From Capronia americana (taxonomy: Eukaryota > Ascomycota > Eurotiomycetes > Chaetothyriales > Herpotrichiellaceae), in assembly GCA_016110215.1 (NCBI GenBank), contig JADWQD010000002.1:620001-684000 (forward strand): a stretch of DNA of 64,000 bases, in the 5' to 3' direction. The notes under the pieces are model-generated. The model ran no database searches, was not told the DNA's origin, and saw nothing but the letters and a program-made list of their open reading frames with translations. Position numbers and translations under genes: made by a program. This document shows, one piece after another, positions 23,062 to 31,609 of this stretch (positions are counted from its first letter, which is position 1; each line of letters starts with the position of its first letter).

Positions 23062-24420
23062 ATGACCGACACCGCTGAACCAAGAGACCCGAGCATGCAC
23101 GATGGCTCTGCGCATGCGTCAACCACGGGGGATCCACCTCCATTGACGTCTGCACCAGTAAACACCGACTCGGTTTGCCATCCTCGTCATTCTTCAGCAT
23201 CAGAAACGTCGAAGCCCGCTAAGCCAGCGAACCTGACCCTATCTACCAGCGATGCCTCCCGCAGCACGAACGACCTTCCAGCGGATCCCGTAGAGTTGAC
23301 CCCTCCTACCTCGGCGATATCAAGTCCTGGTGATGCACAAGCTACGGAGTCGCTTTCACAGCCAAAAAGCAGTCAGAGCGCAGCAGAAGCAACTGGGGAT
23401 GACAGGCCTGGAGAGCCGAGGACTGGGTCAACCTCCCAGAGCCCTGCTCCTGAAATCTCCTCGGGCACCAAAAGAACCGCCAGTGGTGAAGTGAAAAGAG
23501 CGAGCGTGAACGGACTGGGTGAGGTCCTTGCGAAACCCAATGGTGCTGGACATGTGCACACCTCGAGCACTGTTTCGAATGGATCGAAGGGGAATGTTCT
23601 TGAGGTAAGTTACCTGTGCCGGTTGCACGTACTGGGTCCTAACGTGCTGCAGCTCTCACAGCAGTTGCGCACCAAGTTAAAGTACGCCATGGTCAAGGTG
23701 CAGAACGGTTGGCAAACGCGCTCTCTCGATGAGGTGGAGTCTTTGGCTTCTCAATCACCACGATCTACCGTGTCTGGGTTCCAACATTTCCAAGACCACC
23801 CAGTGCTCTCTCCCAGGACTGCCATGTCTCGCAAATATCAGCGTGAGTCGAGTGAGAGCGACTCTTCCGACAGCACAGGAGCTTTGGAGAGTCTGGTCAC
23901 CGGGAGCCCCCAGGTGCCGCCACGTCGAGCTCTTGCTCCTCCTGTCGACATTGTGCCGGGTTCACGTCGTCGGCCGACACCAAATGCGGCCTATCACGCC
24001 GTCAACGGGTCACACATGCAGTCAAGGCCGCTACACTCCACGCGACCGCCCACCAGCCAACGAACTCCGAGTCAAAATGCCGCCATGGAGGCGGATGCTG
24101 TTGAAACACTGCTCTTCATGGCCAGCCCAAACAACTCCGGATACAACCCACCTTCTCACGCTTCGCAAGAATCCTCACTGCGAACAGCACAGGCCTTCTC
24201 ATCACAGACGTCGCCGCTTCGGACGCAGTTCAGCCAGACTTCAATGACATCGCCCAAGAAGGTTGTGTTCTCTGATTCAGGATCAAGCGCTCCTGCTTTC
24301 GACAAGGCTGCGCTTATTGATCGCATGTTAGATGAACTATCAGACGACAGCGATGCCGAATTAGAGTATGCGTTTGGGGTCACGGAAAAGGGCAAAGTGG
24401 CAGCTCCGGTGTCCTCTTGA
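23062..24420 (+). CDS. Whi5/Nrm1-like transcriptional repressor
   Basis: Exons 23062-23604 and 23653-24420 (intron 23605-23652, GTAAGT...GCAG, with CCTAAC branch-like sequence) encode 436 residues. Most of the protein is Ser/Thr/Pro-rich and disordered. The one conserved segment starts right at the splice junction, residues ~182-210: LSQQLRTKLKYAMVKVQNGW followed by QTRSLDEVE. This matches the GTB motif of the Whi5/Nrm1 family, which binds SBF/MBF to repress G1/S transcription. Many SP and TP dipeptides are available for cyclin-dependent kinase control, as in Whi5. The acidic end (LDELSDDSDAELEYAFG) may be a second short motif. The intron is 48 nt and stop-free, so retention would insert 16 residues immediately before the GTB motif. 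Family call is good; Whi5 versus Nrm1 cannot be separated here. Confidence 0.82.
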   Translation: MTDTAEPRDPSMHDGSAHASTTGDPPPLTSAPVNTDSVCHPRHSSASETSKPAKPANLTLSTSDASRSTNDLPADPVELTPPTSAISSPGDAQATESLSQPKSSQSAAEATGDDRPGEPRTGSTSQSPAPEISSGTKRTASGEVKRASVNGLGEVLAKPNGAGHVHTSSTVSNGSKGNVLEVSYLCRLHVLGPNVLQLSQQLRTKLKYAMVKVQNGWQTRSLDEVESLASQSPRSTVSGFQHFQDHPVLSPRTAMSRKYQRESSESDSSDSTGALESLVTGSPQVPPRRALAPPVDIVPGSRRRPTPNAAYHAVNGSHMQSRPLHSTRPPTSQRTPSQNAAMEADAVETLLFMASPNNSGYNPPSHASQESSLRTAQAFSSQTSPLRTQFSQTSMTSPKKVVFSDSGSSAPAFDKAALIDRMLDELSDDSDAELEYAFGVTEKGKVAAPVSS

Positions 24421-24941
24421 GATCTATGCCCATTTTGGTTCTTGGTGTTGGAGGCGTTCAGCATCAGCATCATTAAGGCTTATGCCCCCGGGGGCTACGA
24501 GGATTACGACTTGTACAGTTGCGTATTCAGGTCATCTCTGCGAGCAATGAACGGATCCACATGTCGAGAGAATCAAACATTTGTCAAACCCACTCCGCGC
24601 TGACTCGGCTCCTACATCCCATTGTCTCGTGCCATTCTGTTTCCTCGGTCAAACTTCCCCGCATTTCCAGAAACCATCGGGGGCCCAAGCCTCGTCTACA
24701 GATTCCACTCGCCCTTGGGCCGAGTATGGAGGACATCACCGGAACCGATACCTCCTGTCGAAGCCGCGGGCACAAGACGGGAGCAGTGCGCTACTCATAA
24801 AGCTAACTCTGTTCCCTCTTTGCTTGACACTCAGATCCCCTTGTTATTGAAAGTTGTGCCTGCCCGTTTCCCTCTCGAACCAACTAATATTAGCCTCAAC
24901 CACACGTCTTTCTTGCAAGGCCACAGATCTTCTCCCTCGTC
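24421..24941. other. Intergenic region upstream of the SDR gene
   Basis: About 0.5 kb between tandem plus-strand genes. It holds the SDR promoter and a pyrimidine-rich leader. No gene is seen. Confidence 0.6.
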
Positions 24942-26253
24942 ATGGCTCAAAATGGCTCCCACGGCGCCACGCACGCTCCATCAGCTCCGTCCCCCACGGC
25001 GGACTCTCCTATTGGCAACATCGCCTCCCTGCAGGATAAAGTTGCCCTGATCACCGGCGCCAGCAGTGGCCTAGGCCGAGCGATCGCCCAGGCCTACGCC
25101 GCCGCCGGAGCGTACGTCGTCTCGGCCGACCTGACGCCAAACCCGCCACAAGCGCCCACGATCGCCTCGATCCACAAGGGCGTCGACATGTCGACGCCGA
25201 CTGTCGACCTTGTCAACGCGAAGTGGCCGGCCGAGGCGGGCAGGGAGAGGGCGAGCTTCATCCGGTGTGACGTTACGGATGAGGAAAGCGTCAAGGCGGC
25301 GGTGGAGTTTGCCGTCAAGACGTATGGGCGGTTGGATATTATGGTTAACAATGCGGGTGAGTTTGTGCGTTTTTGCATGCGTTTTCCTTCTCGTTGTCGG
25401 TACTTCTGCCGTGTCTGCTTGCTTGGTGGAGTGGGTTCTCAAGGTCGAGTGCTCCCTCTTGCGGCTCTGCGTCAGTCAAGCGGACTGGGTCCTCAAGGTC
25501 AAGTGCCCCCTCTTGCGGCTCTCCGTCAGTCAAGCGGAGTATGGCTTTCAGCGCCCCTGGAGGAACGCGATACCCGTGGCACTGGCACATGCCGGAGCGT
25601 GGACAAGGCACCGCAGATAGAACTACCTCAGACTTCACGACTTACAGCACCTACTATCTGTCTCTAACGCAGCGTGCGCGGCAGGAATCTCGGCCGAGAC
25701 CAAATCCCCGACCTACAACGGCACCTTCCAACGCATCCACGAAACTCCCCTTTCAGTCCTCGACCTCACCTACCAGATCAACATCAAGGGCGTCTGGCTC
25801 GGCACGAAATACGCTTGTACGCAATTCCTCGCCCAGGAACCCCATCCTCTGCACGGCCGGACTGCCACGGGCGCCACGGAGGACGTCCACAGAGGCTGGA
25901 TCATCAACCTGAGCAGCATCCTCGGCAGCGTCGGGCTCGCGGGGGCGAATTCCTACTCCCTCTCCAAGGGCGCGGTGTTGAACCTCACGCGGGCCACCGC
26001 GTTGGAGTACGCCAAGGACGGCATCCACATCAACTGTATCCAGCCTGGGTTCACCGACACGAGCATCCTGGAGAACATGTATTCGCGCATGGGCACGGAC
26101 TCCATGGCTCAGTACATGGCCAGTGTCCACCCTTGGGGCCGAACGGGGCGGGTTGAGGATATTGCCCGGGTGGCCGTTTTTCTGGCTGGCGAGGGAAGTA
26201 GTTGGGTCACTGGGCATGCGTTGGCCGTTGATGGAGGGTATCTTGCGCAGTAA
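24942..26253 (+). CDS. Short-chain dehydrogenase/reductase (SDR)
   Basis: Exons 24942-25356 and 25685-26253 encode 327 residues. It is a classical SDR: cofactor loop TGASSGLG at 38-45, NNAG ending at 139, and a catalytic Ser (about 216, INLSS) with Tyr229 and Lys233 in SYSLSK. The C-terminal DGG motif (AVDGGYLAQ) is the usual ending of the class. It should oxidise or reduce an alcohol/ketone with NAD(P); the substrate is unknown. An N-terminal extension of about 30 polar residues precedes the fold, and the loop around IHKGVDMSTPTVDLVNAKWP is longer than in minimal SDRs. The intron splits NNA/G and is 328 nt, by far the longest here, with an internal tandem repeat. Both splice sites are clear (GTGAGT; GCGGCAG), and the junction restores NNAGISAET. 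Confidence 0.9.
25432..25539 (+). repeat. Two-copy 54-bp tandem repeat inside the SDR intron
   Basis: Units 25432-25485 and 25486-25539 are nearly identical, differing at a few positions. Both lie wholly inside the 328-nt intron. Read in the exon-1 frame they would encode two copies of an 18-residue sequence containing PLAALRQSSG. Confidence 0.85.
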
Positions 26254-26698
26254 AGCCAGGGGATGGGAGGGGAGCGTATCTTGCACAGTCGAGTGAGGTA
26301 CATTCAGCAGGAATGTTTAGCAATCTAGAGTGAAAAAATATTGCAACTCGTGTGTGCGGACTGTTAGATTCAAGTCCTTCCCCTAGTAGTTTTGCAGTGC
26401 CGTGGATGTATGTGTATTGGTGAAATTACTTGTGAATGTGGGACGCGAATTCAAAGCGAGCCCCTCTGCTCAGGAGCATGGCAACTAAAGCGACTTGCGA
26501 GCTACAACAGTACAGTTACAATTTCCCCTTCTTCTCTCACGGCGCAAACCCACCAAAGACCTTGAACATCATCGGTAACCGCGCGGGACACGTTGGACTT
26601 AGAATGCCTGATCGGATATCGATCGCCGGCTCTCTACATTGACCAGTCCGCTCCAGCAACAGATCAAAGATGATCAGGTCGGCCGCCGTCTCTCTACA
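26254..26698. other. Intergenic region upstream of the SET-domain gene
   Basis: About 0.45 kb. It holds the 3' flank of the SDR gene, the promoter of the next gene, and the first copy of a 60-bp duplication at its right end. No gene is seen. Confidence 0.6.
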
Positions 26699-26742
26699 AT
26701 GACCAGTCCGCTCCTGCAACAGATCAACGATGATCAGGTCAG
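26623..26742 (+). repeat. 60-bp tandem duplication spanning a start codon
   Basis: Two 60-bp copies are adjacent with only a few mismatches; positions 26641-26680 match 26701-26740 almost base for base. The second copy contains the ATG (26699) of the SET-domain gene. The equivalent triplet in the first copy is TTG at 26639. Confidence 0.9.
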
Positions 26743-28501
26743 CACGAAACATGTCAGAGGCCGCGGGAACGGGCTATTCGCAACGCAGAAGATTGCGCCG
26801 CAGTCCCAGATCCTTTTCATCGCCCGGCCACTTCTGATCGCGTTGGAGTCAGCCAAGCTACCAACACACTGTTACTTCTGCTACAAGTCCACCGTCGACC
26901 CGATCAACGCCCTTGCAGTCGACGCGGGTCGAACGTTGAAGACGTGTACCGGGTGTAAGGTGGTCAAGTTCTGTGATCGAGTGAGTTTCTGTGCGGAGGA
27001 GTACCCGAATCATGTCATGTTACAGGCCGCTGATTAGGTCGACTGACCGAGTCTGAGGGCAGAGATGCCAGTCCCGAGCATGGGCAGAGTATCATCGACT
27101 GGAGTGCAAGCTCTTTGGCCGACTACACCCGCGGGTTCTGCCTAGCACGGTCCGCGCCATTGTGCGCGTGTTGAAGCAGCATACAGCAGCGCTTCTGCCG
27201 GAGTCGGAGTGGGAGCAGCTCCTCGCGCTGGAAAGCCACTACAACGACTTGATCCGGGCGGGAGGGACGCGCTGGCAGGACATTTTCATCATGATGAAGG
27301 GGATCAAATCATACTGCGGGACCGATCACAGCGAGGAGACGATTCTTCGACTGGTCTGTGTGGTAAGGAGATGGTCCCCTTTCCTGTGTGCGACGCTGAA
27401 TCCAATCGATCAATATAGTTGCTCGTGAACTCGTTCACTCTGACGAACCCGGCATTCGATTCTCTGGGGATGGTCCTTCATCCGCGGTCCGCGCTCGTCA
27501 ATCACTCGTGCGATCCAAATGCGTTTGTGCGGTTTGATATCCGCCCACCCTCGGATCCAGACACGCTACCTCCTTATGGGAGTATTTCTGTGCACGCGCT
27601 GCGGGCCATCTCTCCAGACGAAGAAGTCACGATCTCGTACATCGACACGACGTTCCCGTTGGTCAAAAGACAGGAGGAGCTCAGAAGCAGATACTTCTTC
27701 GACTGTGATTGCAGCTTGTGTTCGCGGGGTCCAAGCACTGTGCTGGACCTGTTCCATCTAACACCTGATACAAATACCGATACCAGGGATCTAACTCTTG
27801 GGCACGAACCAATCAGTCCCACGATTCTACAGATCGGGGACCAAGCAGAGCGGTGTCTCCTCGATGTGCAATCAAAGAGCAGCACTCTGCACGCACAGGT
27901 CGACAACATCAAATCTACCATGAAGCTACTGGCCGGCACCAAAGTCTGGCCCCTCCACCGCTATCCGTGGCCGCAACTGCGTCAGGAATTGTTCCTGGAA
28001 TTGCTCGGCCAGGGGAGGTTTTTCGAAGCAATGCTCCATTCCGCGACGTTCGTGAGAGCCATCCATCCGGTACTGTACAGCCAGGAACATCACCCGCTCC
28101 GCGTCATGCAGGTGTGGACGCTCATCAGGCTGTGCCGGCGCTGTCTGGAATCCATGGTCCTGAAAGAGAAGACTCCTGATGACATACGCTTTGAGATCCC
28201 CATGCTCGGCCTTCTGGGTTGCGTGCTCGTCGGCGACACGCACAGGTTGTTGAACGACGGTGTCACGACCGAGGGGCGACTCGAAGAACTGGTCAACGCC
28301 ACTTATCAGGACTTGAGCGCCGAGGGTGGTGGTGGTGGTAGTAGTAGTAGCGGCGGTGCTTGGGCTGCGGCTTACCTCCGGGACCCAGGGGACTCTCGCA
28401 GGACTGCGTTGTCCTGGCTCGATGGACGGATCAGAGAGTTGTTGCGAGGGGAGGGTGTAGCAAGCGATATCGTGGACTTTGCGTTGAACCGGCAAGGCTG
28501 A
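26699..28501 (+). CDS. SET and MYND domain protein (SMYD-like)
   Basis: Exons 26699-26980, 27063-27362 and 27419-28501 encode 554 residues. The SET domain is split by a MYND zinc finger as in SMYD lysine methyltransferases. N-SET is GRGNGLFAT (21-29). The MYND ligands fit C58, C61, C83, C86, C92, C96, H105 and C109. The SET core has NHSCDPN at 222-228, then EVTISYIDT and the post-SET cysteines FDCDCSLC. Intron 1 falls inside the MYND finger, and splicing gives KFCDRRCQSRAW. The substrate, histone or other, is not predictable. A Gly/Ser homopolymeric linker near the C-terminus comes from GGT and AGT runs at about 28326-28355. The first ATG in frame is 26699, inside a tandem duplication. Confidence 0.88.
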
Positions 28502-29158
28502 CTCGCTCACTTGTGAACTTCGGAAGGATCGGGGCTGTGCACAGCTCTGAAACAAGACTACGAGTACGGATTGGTTACTCCGTCCATACCACGCTACAGC
28601 GACGATCGACTTGAAGCTAGTAGTTAGTCACTGGATGCAGTGTGGTCCTCTTTACCTGGCACCCTGGAGAGATGCGCTCGCTCTGTGCAATTCAATGCTG
28701 GTGCCTGGCGGATTGAGATCCCCGTAACCAGTACGGAGTCCATACATAACTCCCTGTCCTAACAGTACAGAGTACGAGTCACCTACGAGGTCCTACTGGA
28801 CATAATCATCCTCGTACCCCAGATCTTACTGAGCTCTACCGAGTTCTTTTTAAGTGTACTACGTACCTCGTACTCCGTACTTCATTTCTCATTCATTCTT
28901 ATACATACTATACTGTAGCTCTCGCCCGTCCGTCCTCCCTCTCATAGCCTTCAGAGCTCGCTCGGACCGACTTTCACTTTCCTCGCCATCCATCTATCTC
29001 CCTTGGGACGGTCCAACCCGGACTGCGTGGTGCAATACAACTGTGGTAAAAAAGGCGACAAAATCAATATAGCTAATATTCCATAATTTGCTACGGTCGG
29101 TCCCCTCTCCTCGTCCTCGTCCTAGTACACACTTGTGGCTACGAAACTCGGGGGCATA
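28502..29158. other. Intergenic region with GTAC-rich promoter-like sequence
   Basis: About 0.66 kb between tandem plus-strand genes. The stretch 28720-28890 is dense in TACGGAGT, GTACGAG and TACTCCGTAC-type words. The following segment is CT-rich up to the start codon, as in fungal 5' leaders. No gene is seen. Confidence 0.6.
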
Positions 29159-30649
29159 ATGGATACTACTACCTTCGCCCGCGCCGGAGCCGGAGCCGCC
29201 GACAGCGTGGCAGCAACGTACTTCCGACAAGCGAGCGCCGCGCGCGTCGACACCGACGCCGTCATCTACGACTCCATCGCCAACGCACACCCGGGGGTCC
29301 CGATCACGACGGTCCCGGAATGGAACTGTAACCTGCGCGCCTACGCCGCGGCAGGACACGGCAGCCTCGAGGCCGTCGAGGCACCTCCGCCGTCATCGTC
29401 ATTGTCCTCGTCATCATCAGCGGACCTCGAGTCGGACCCGAAGATTGTCTGGCCGTCCACGCTGCGATGGACAGTCTTCCTGCCGCCGATGAGGCGGCTC
29501 GACGGCGGCGAGGGTGTCGTCGCCGATGAAGTCTTCTTCGAGTCCTACGTCTACACGTGGCAGGGGTTCACGTTCCTGGTCTACTTCGCGGACGGCCGCG
29601 ACGGGACTTCGCCTTACCCGCAGGTCCGCAACCAGTACATCCTGGGTGACCAGGCCGGGGCGCGTGCCCTCGTCGCGAGCGCTGGGCGGTGGGAGTCGGT
29701 CCTGCACGACGAGATCTGGGTGTTCAACCAGGGGTACTGGCAGAAGGACCCCCTGCTGTACCGCAGCATCATGAAGGCGCGGTGGGAGGATGTTATCCTC
29801 GACGACGAGCTCAAGAGCGACCTCGTCGACACGGTGGAACGCTTCTTCGACTCGCGCGACGAGTACGATCGGCTCCGCGTGCCATGGAAGCGCGGCGTCA
29901 TCTTCTACGGGCCCCCGGGCAACGGGAAGACCATCTCCATCAAAGCCACGATGCATACGCTGTACAAGCGGGATCCGCCCGTGCCGACGCTCTACGTGAA
30001 GTCCCTCGTCGGGTTCGTGCCCCCGGAGTATAGCATCGAGAACATCTTCCGCAAGGCCCGCCAGGAGGCCCCCTGCTACCTGGTCTTCGAGGACCTGGAC
30101 TCCCTCGTGACGGACGAGGTGCGCTCCTTCTTCCTCAACGCCGTTGACGGGCTGTCGGAGAACGAGGGCATTCTCATGGTGGGCAGCACGAACCACCTCG
30201 AGCGCCTCGACCCGGGCATCTCAAAGCGGCCGTCACGCTTCGACCGCAAGTATCTGTTCCCAGACCCAGATTTCGACCAGCGCGTTACATATTGTCACTA
30301 CTGGCAGCGGAAGTTGAGCGACAACGAGGACATTGAGTTCCCGGACGGGATTTGCAGCGCGGCCGCCAAGATTACCGATGGGTTCAGCTTTGCGTATATC
30401 CAGGAGGCGTTCGTGAGTGCGCTTTTGGAGATTGCACGGGAGAAGGACAGGAAGGGCCAGGCGGAAGCGAAAGGGCAAGGCGAGATGGAAGACGTGCAGG
30501 AGAAATGGGAGTTGTTGGAGTTGGAGAGTAAGGCGGAGACGACGGCCAAGGACAAAGATCTGGAGCATTATATCTTGTGGAGGAAGTTGAAGCATCAGAT
30601 TGAGATGTTGAGGAAGGAGCTCTCGAAAGAGAAGCGAGCGACGGCCTAA
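29159..30649 (+). CDS. AAA ATPase, BCS1-like
   Basis: One exon encodes 496 residues. The frame stays open to 29135 without another ATG, so 29159 is the start. Residues ~90-240 form a BCS1-N-like region (FTFLVYFAD...DEIWVFNQGYWQKDPLLY, then a conserved SIMKARWEDVILDDELK). The AAA domain follows with Walker A GPPGNGKT near residue 251, Walker B YLVFEDLDSL, sensor GSTNH and the arginine-finger segment KRPSRFDRKYLF. The C-terminus is a charged coiled-coil-like helix. No obvious mitochondrial presequence or membrane span precedes the AAA domain, unlike true Bcs1, so this is one of the abundant fungal cytosolic/nuclear relatives with unknown function. The coding region is GC-rich. Confidence 0.88.
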   Translation: MDTTTFARAGAGAADSVAATYFRQASAARVDTDAVIYDSIANAHPGVPITTVPEWNCNLRAYAAAGHGSLEAVEAPPPSSSLSSSSSADLESDPKIVWPSTLRWTVFLPPMRRLDGGEGVVADEVFFESYVYTWQGFTFLVYFADGRDGTSPYPQVRNQYILGDQAGARALVASAGRWESVLHDEIWVFNQGYWQKDPLLYRSIMKARWEDVILDDELKSDLVDTVERFFDSRDEYDRLRVPWKRGVIFYGPPGNGKTISIKATMHTLYKRDPPVPTLYVKSLVGFVPPEYSIENIFRKARQEAPCYLVFEDLDSLVTDEVRSFFLNAVDGLSENEGILMVGSTNHLERLDPGISKRPSRFDRKYLFPDPDFDQRVTYCHYWQRKLSDNEDIEFPDGICSAAAKITDGFSFAYIQEAFVSALLEIAREKDRKGQAEAKGQGEMEDVQEKWELLELESKAETTAKDKDLEHYILWRKLKHQIEMLRKELSKEKRATA

Positions 30650-31268
30650 GGTGGGGATTGCGATCACCAGCGTGTCCTGGAAAGATTGATATGGTTGCTC
30701 AGACGGAGCAGCTGAATAACCATGTAATACAGAACAGTATGTCGGGGAAAAGGGAATAGGGCGGCGTCCTGGATGGCATGCGGAGGTCTTTCATACAGCA
30801 CTCGGTGTCTTCTTTTCCTATCAATATCTGTGCTACCACTATCGAGGAGCATTCCGTCTCTTTTTCAGGCTGTAAAAAATCGGACGAGCATCTCACGAGG
30901 CGATGGAGAGGAGGACGAGATCTCTAAGGGAGAGGTGGACGGGATTGTGGGTAACTGTTGCAAGGGCAGCCTTGCAGAAAGTAGGTGTCAGCGACGGGCG
31001 ACGAGATGGACTGGTGCTCAGAAGAGTGGGAAAGACAACCCACCAACACTTGCCGCAGCGACGAACGTAGTTTGTAAACCACTATTGCTGCCTCATGCAC
31101 TGCGGTATAGAGAGAGAGCCATCATCTGCCTCTGTATCATAATTCACCTGCCTTGCACAATAACGTAGAGTTCCTTTGGCCTAGGGGTGTCTTCAAGTAG
31201 CGTCCCTCGTGTCAAAGGTGTCCACGGTGAGGAGGTCAACACTGTACTCGGTACGAGTACTGTGTACC

Positions 31269-31276
31269 TATAAATA
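31269..31276 (+). promoter_or_regulatory. TATA-like element
   Basis: TATAAATA lies 341 nt upstream of the start codon of the tandem Zn2Cys6 regulator and 75 nt upstream of a short open frame. It sits beside GTAC-rich words (GGTACGAGTACTGTGTAC). Position and orientation fit a promoter for a transcript with a long leader. Confidence 0.45.
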
Positions 31277-31343
31277 AGTGGTGGGCCACCGTGTCGGTCG
31301 ACAAGCGCAGGGAAGGAAAGCAGAGAGCAAGATCCACGCCGTA

Positions 31344-31517
31344 ATGGCGCGCGCTTCAACACCAGACACTCCACCGTACGAGGAAGCGGGTGGAAGCCAA
31401 GCCGACGACCTCCACTGGTCCCTATCACGACATTCTGGTCCCCCAATCACGCCTTCCGCGGACTTTCTTCCAGCTAAGCAACTCAACGGGCTCATGCACA
31501 TGCGACACAACAATTGA
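31344..31517 (+). CDS. Possible upstream open reading frame or 57-residue peptide
   Basis: An ATG in reasonable context (GTAATGGC) opens a 57-codon frame ending TGA at 31515-31517, 92 nt before the regulator's start codon and 68 nt after the TATA-like element. The peptide begins MARASTPDTPPYEEAGG and is polar, with no signal peptide or known domain. If the regulator's transcript starts near 31300, this would be a uORF that could limit its translation. It could equally be chance. Confidence 0.3.
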   Translation: MARASTPDTPPYEEAGGSQADDLHWSLSRHSGPPITPSADFLPAKQLNGLMHMRHNN

Positions 31518-31609
31518 ACAACAGCCCGGGGGAAATTTATAGTCGCACACAATGCCGCCTGTGCCTGCGCGGGTGATGCCGAGTTTCATAACGACGACTG
31601 GTAAACGGT

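Larger units (their letters stand above)
30650..31609. other. Intergenic region and probable leader of the tandem Zn2Cys6 gene
   Basis: About 0.96 kb. The left half shows nothing supported. The right half has a TATA-like element and a 57-codon upstream frame, both listed separately. Confidence 0.55.

Noticed and set aside
29417..30196. 259-codon minus-strand frame opposite the BCS1-like AAA gene
   Set aside because: Antisense shadow of a GC-rich coding exon; no domain and no independent promoter context.
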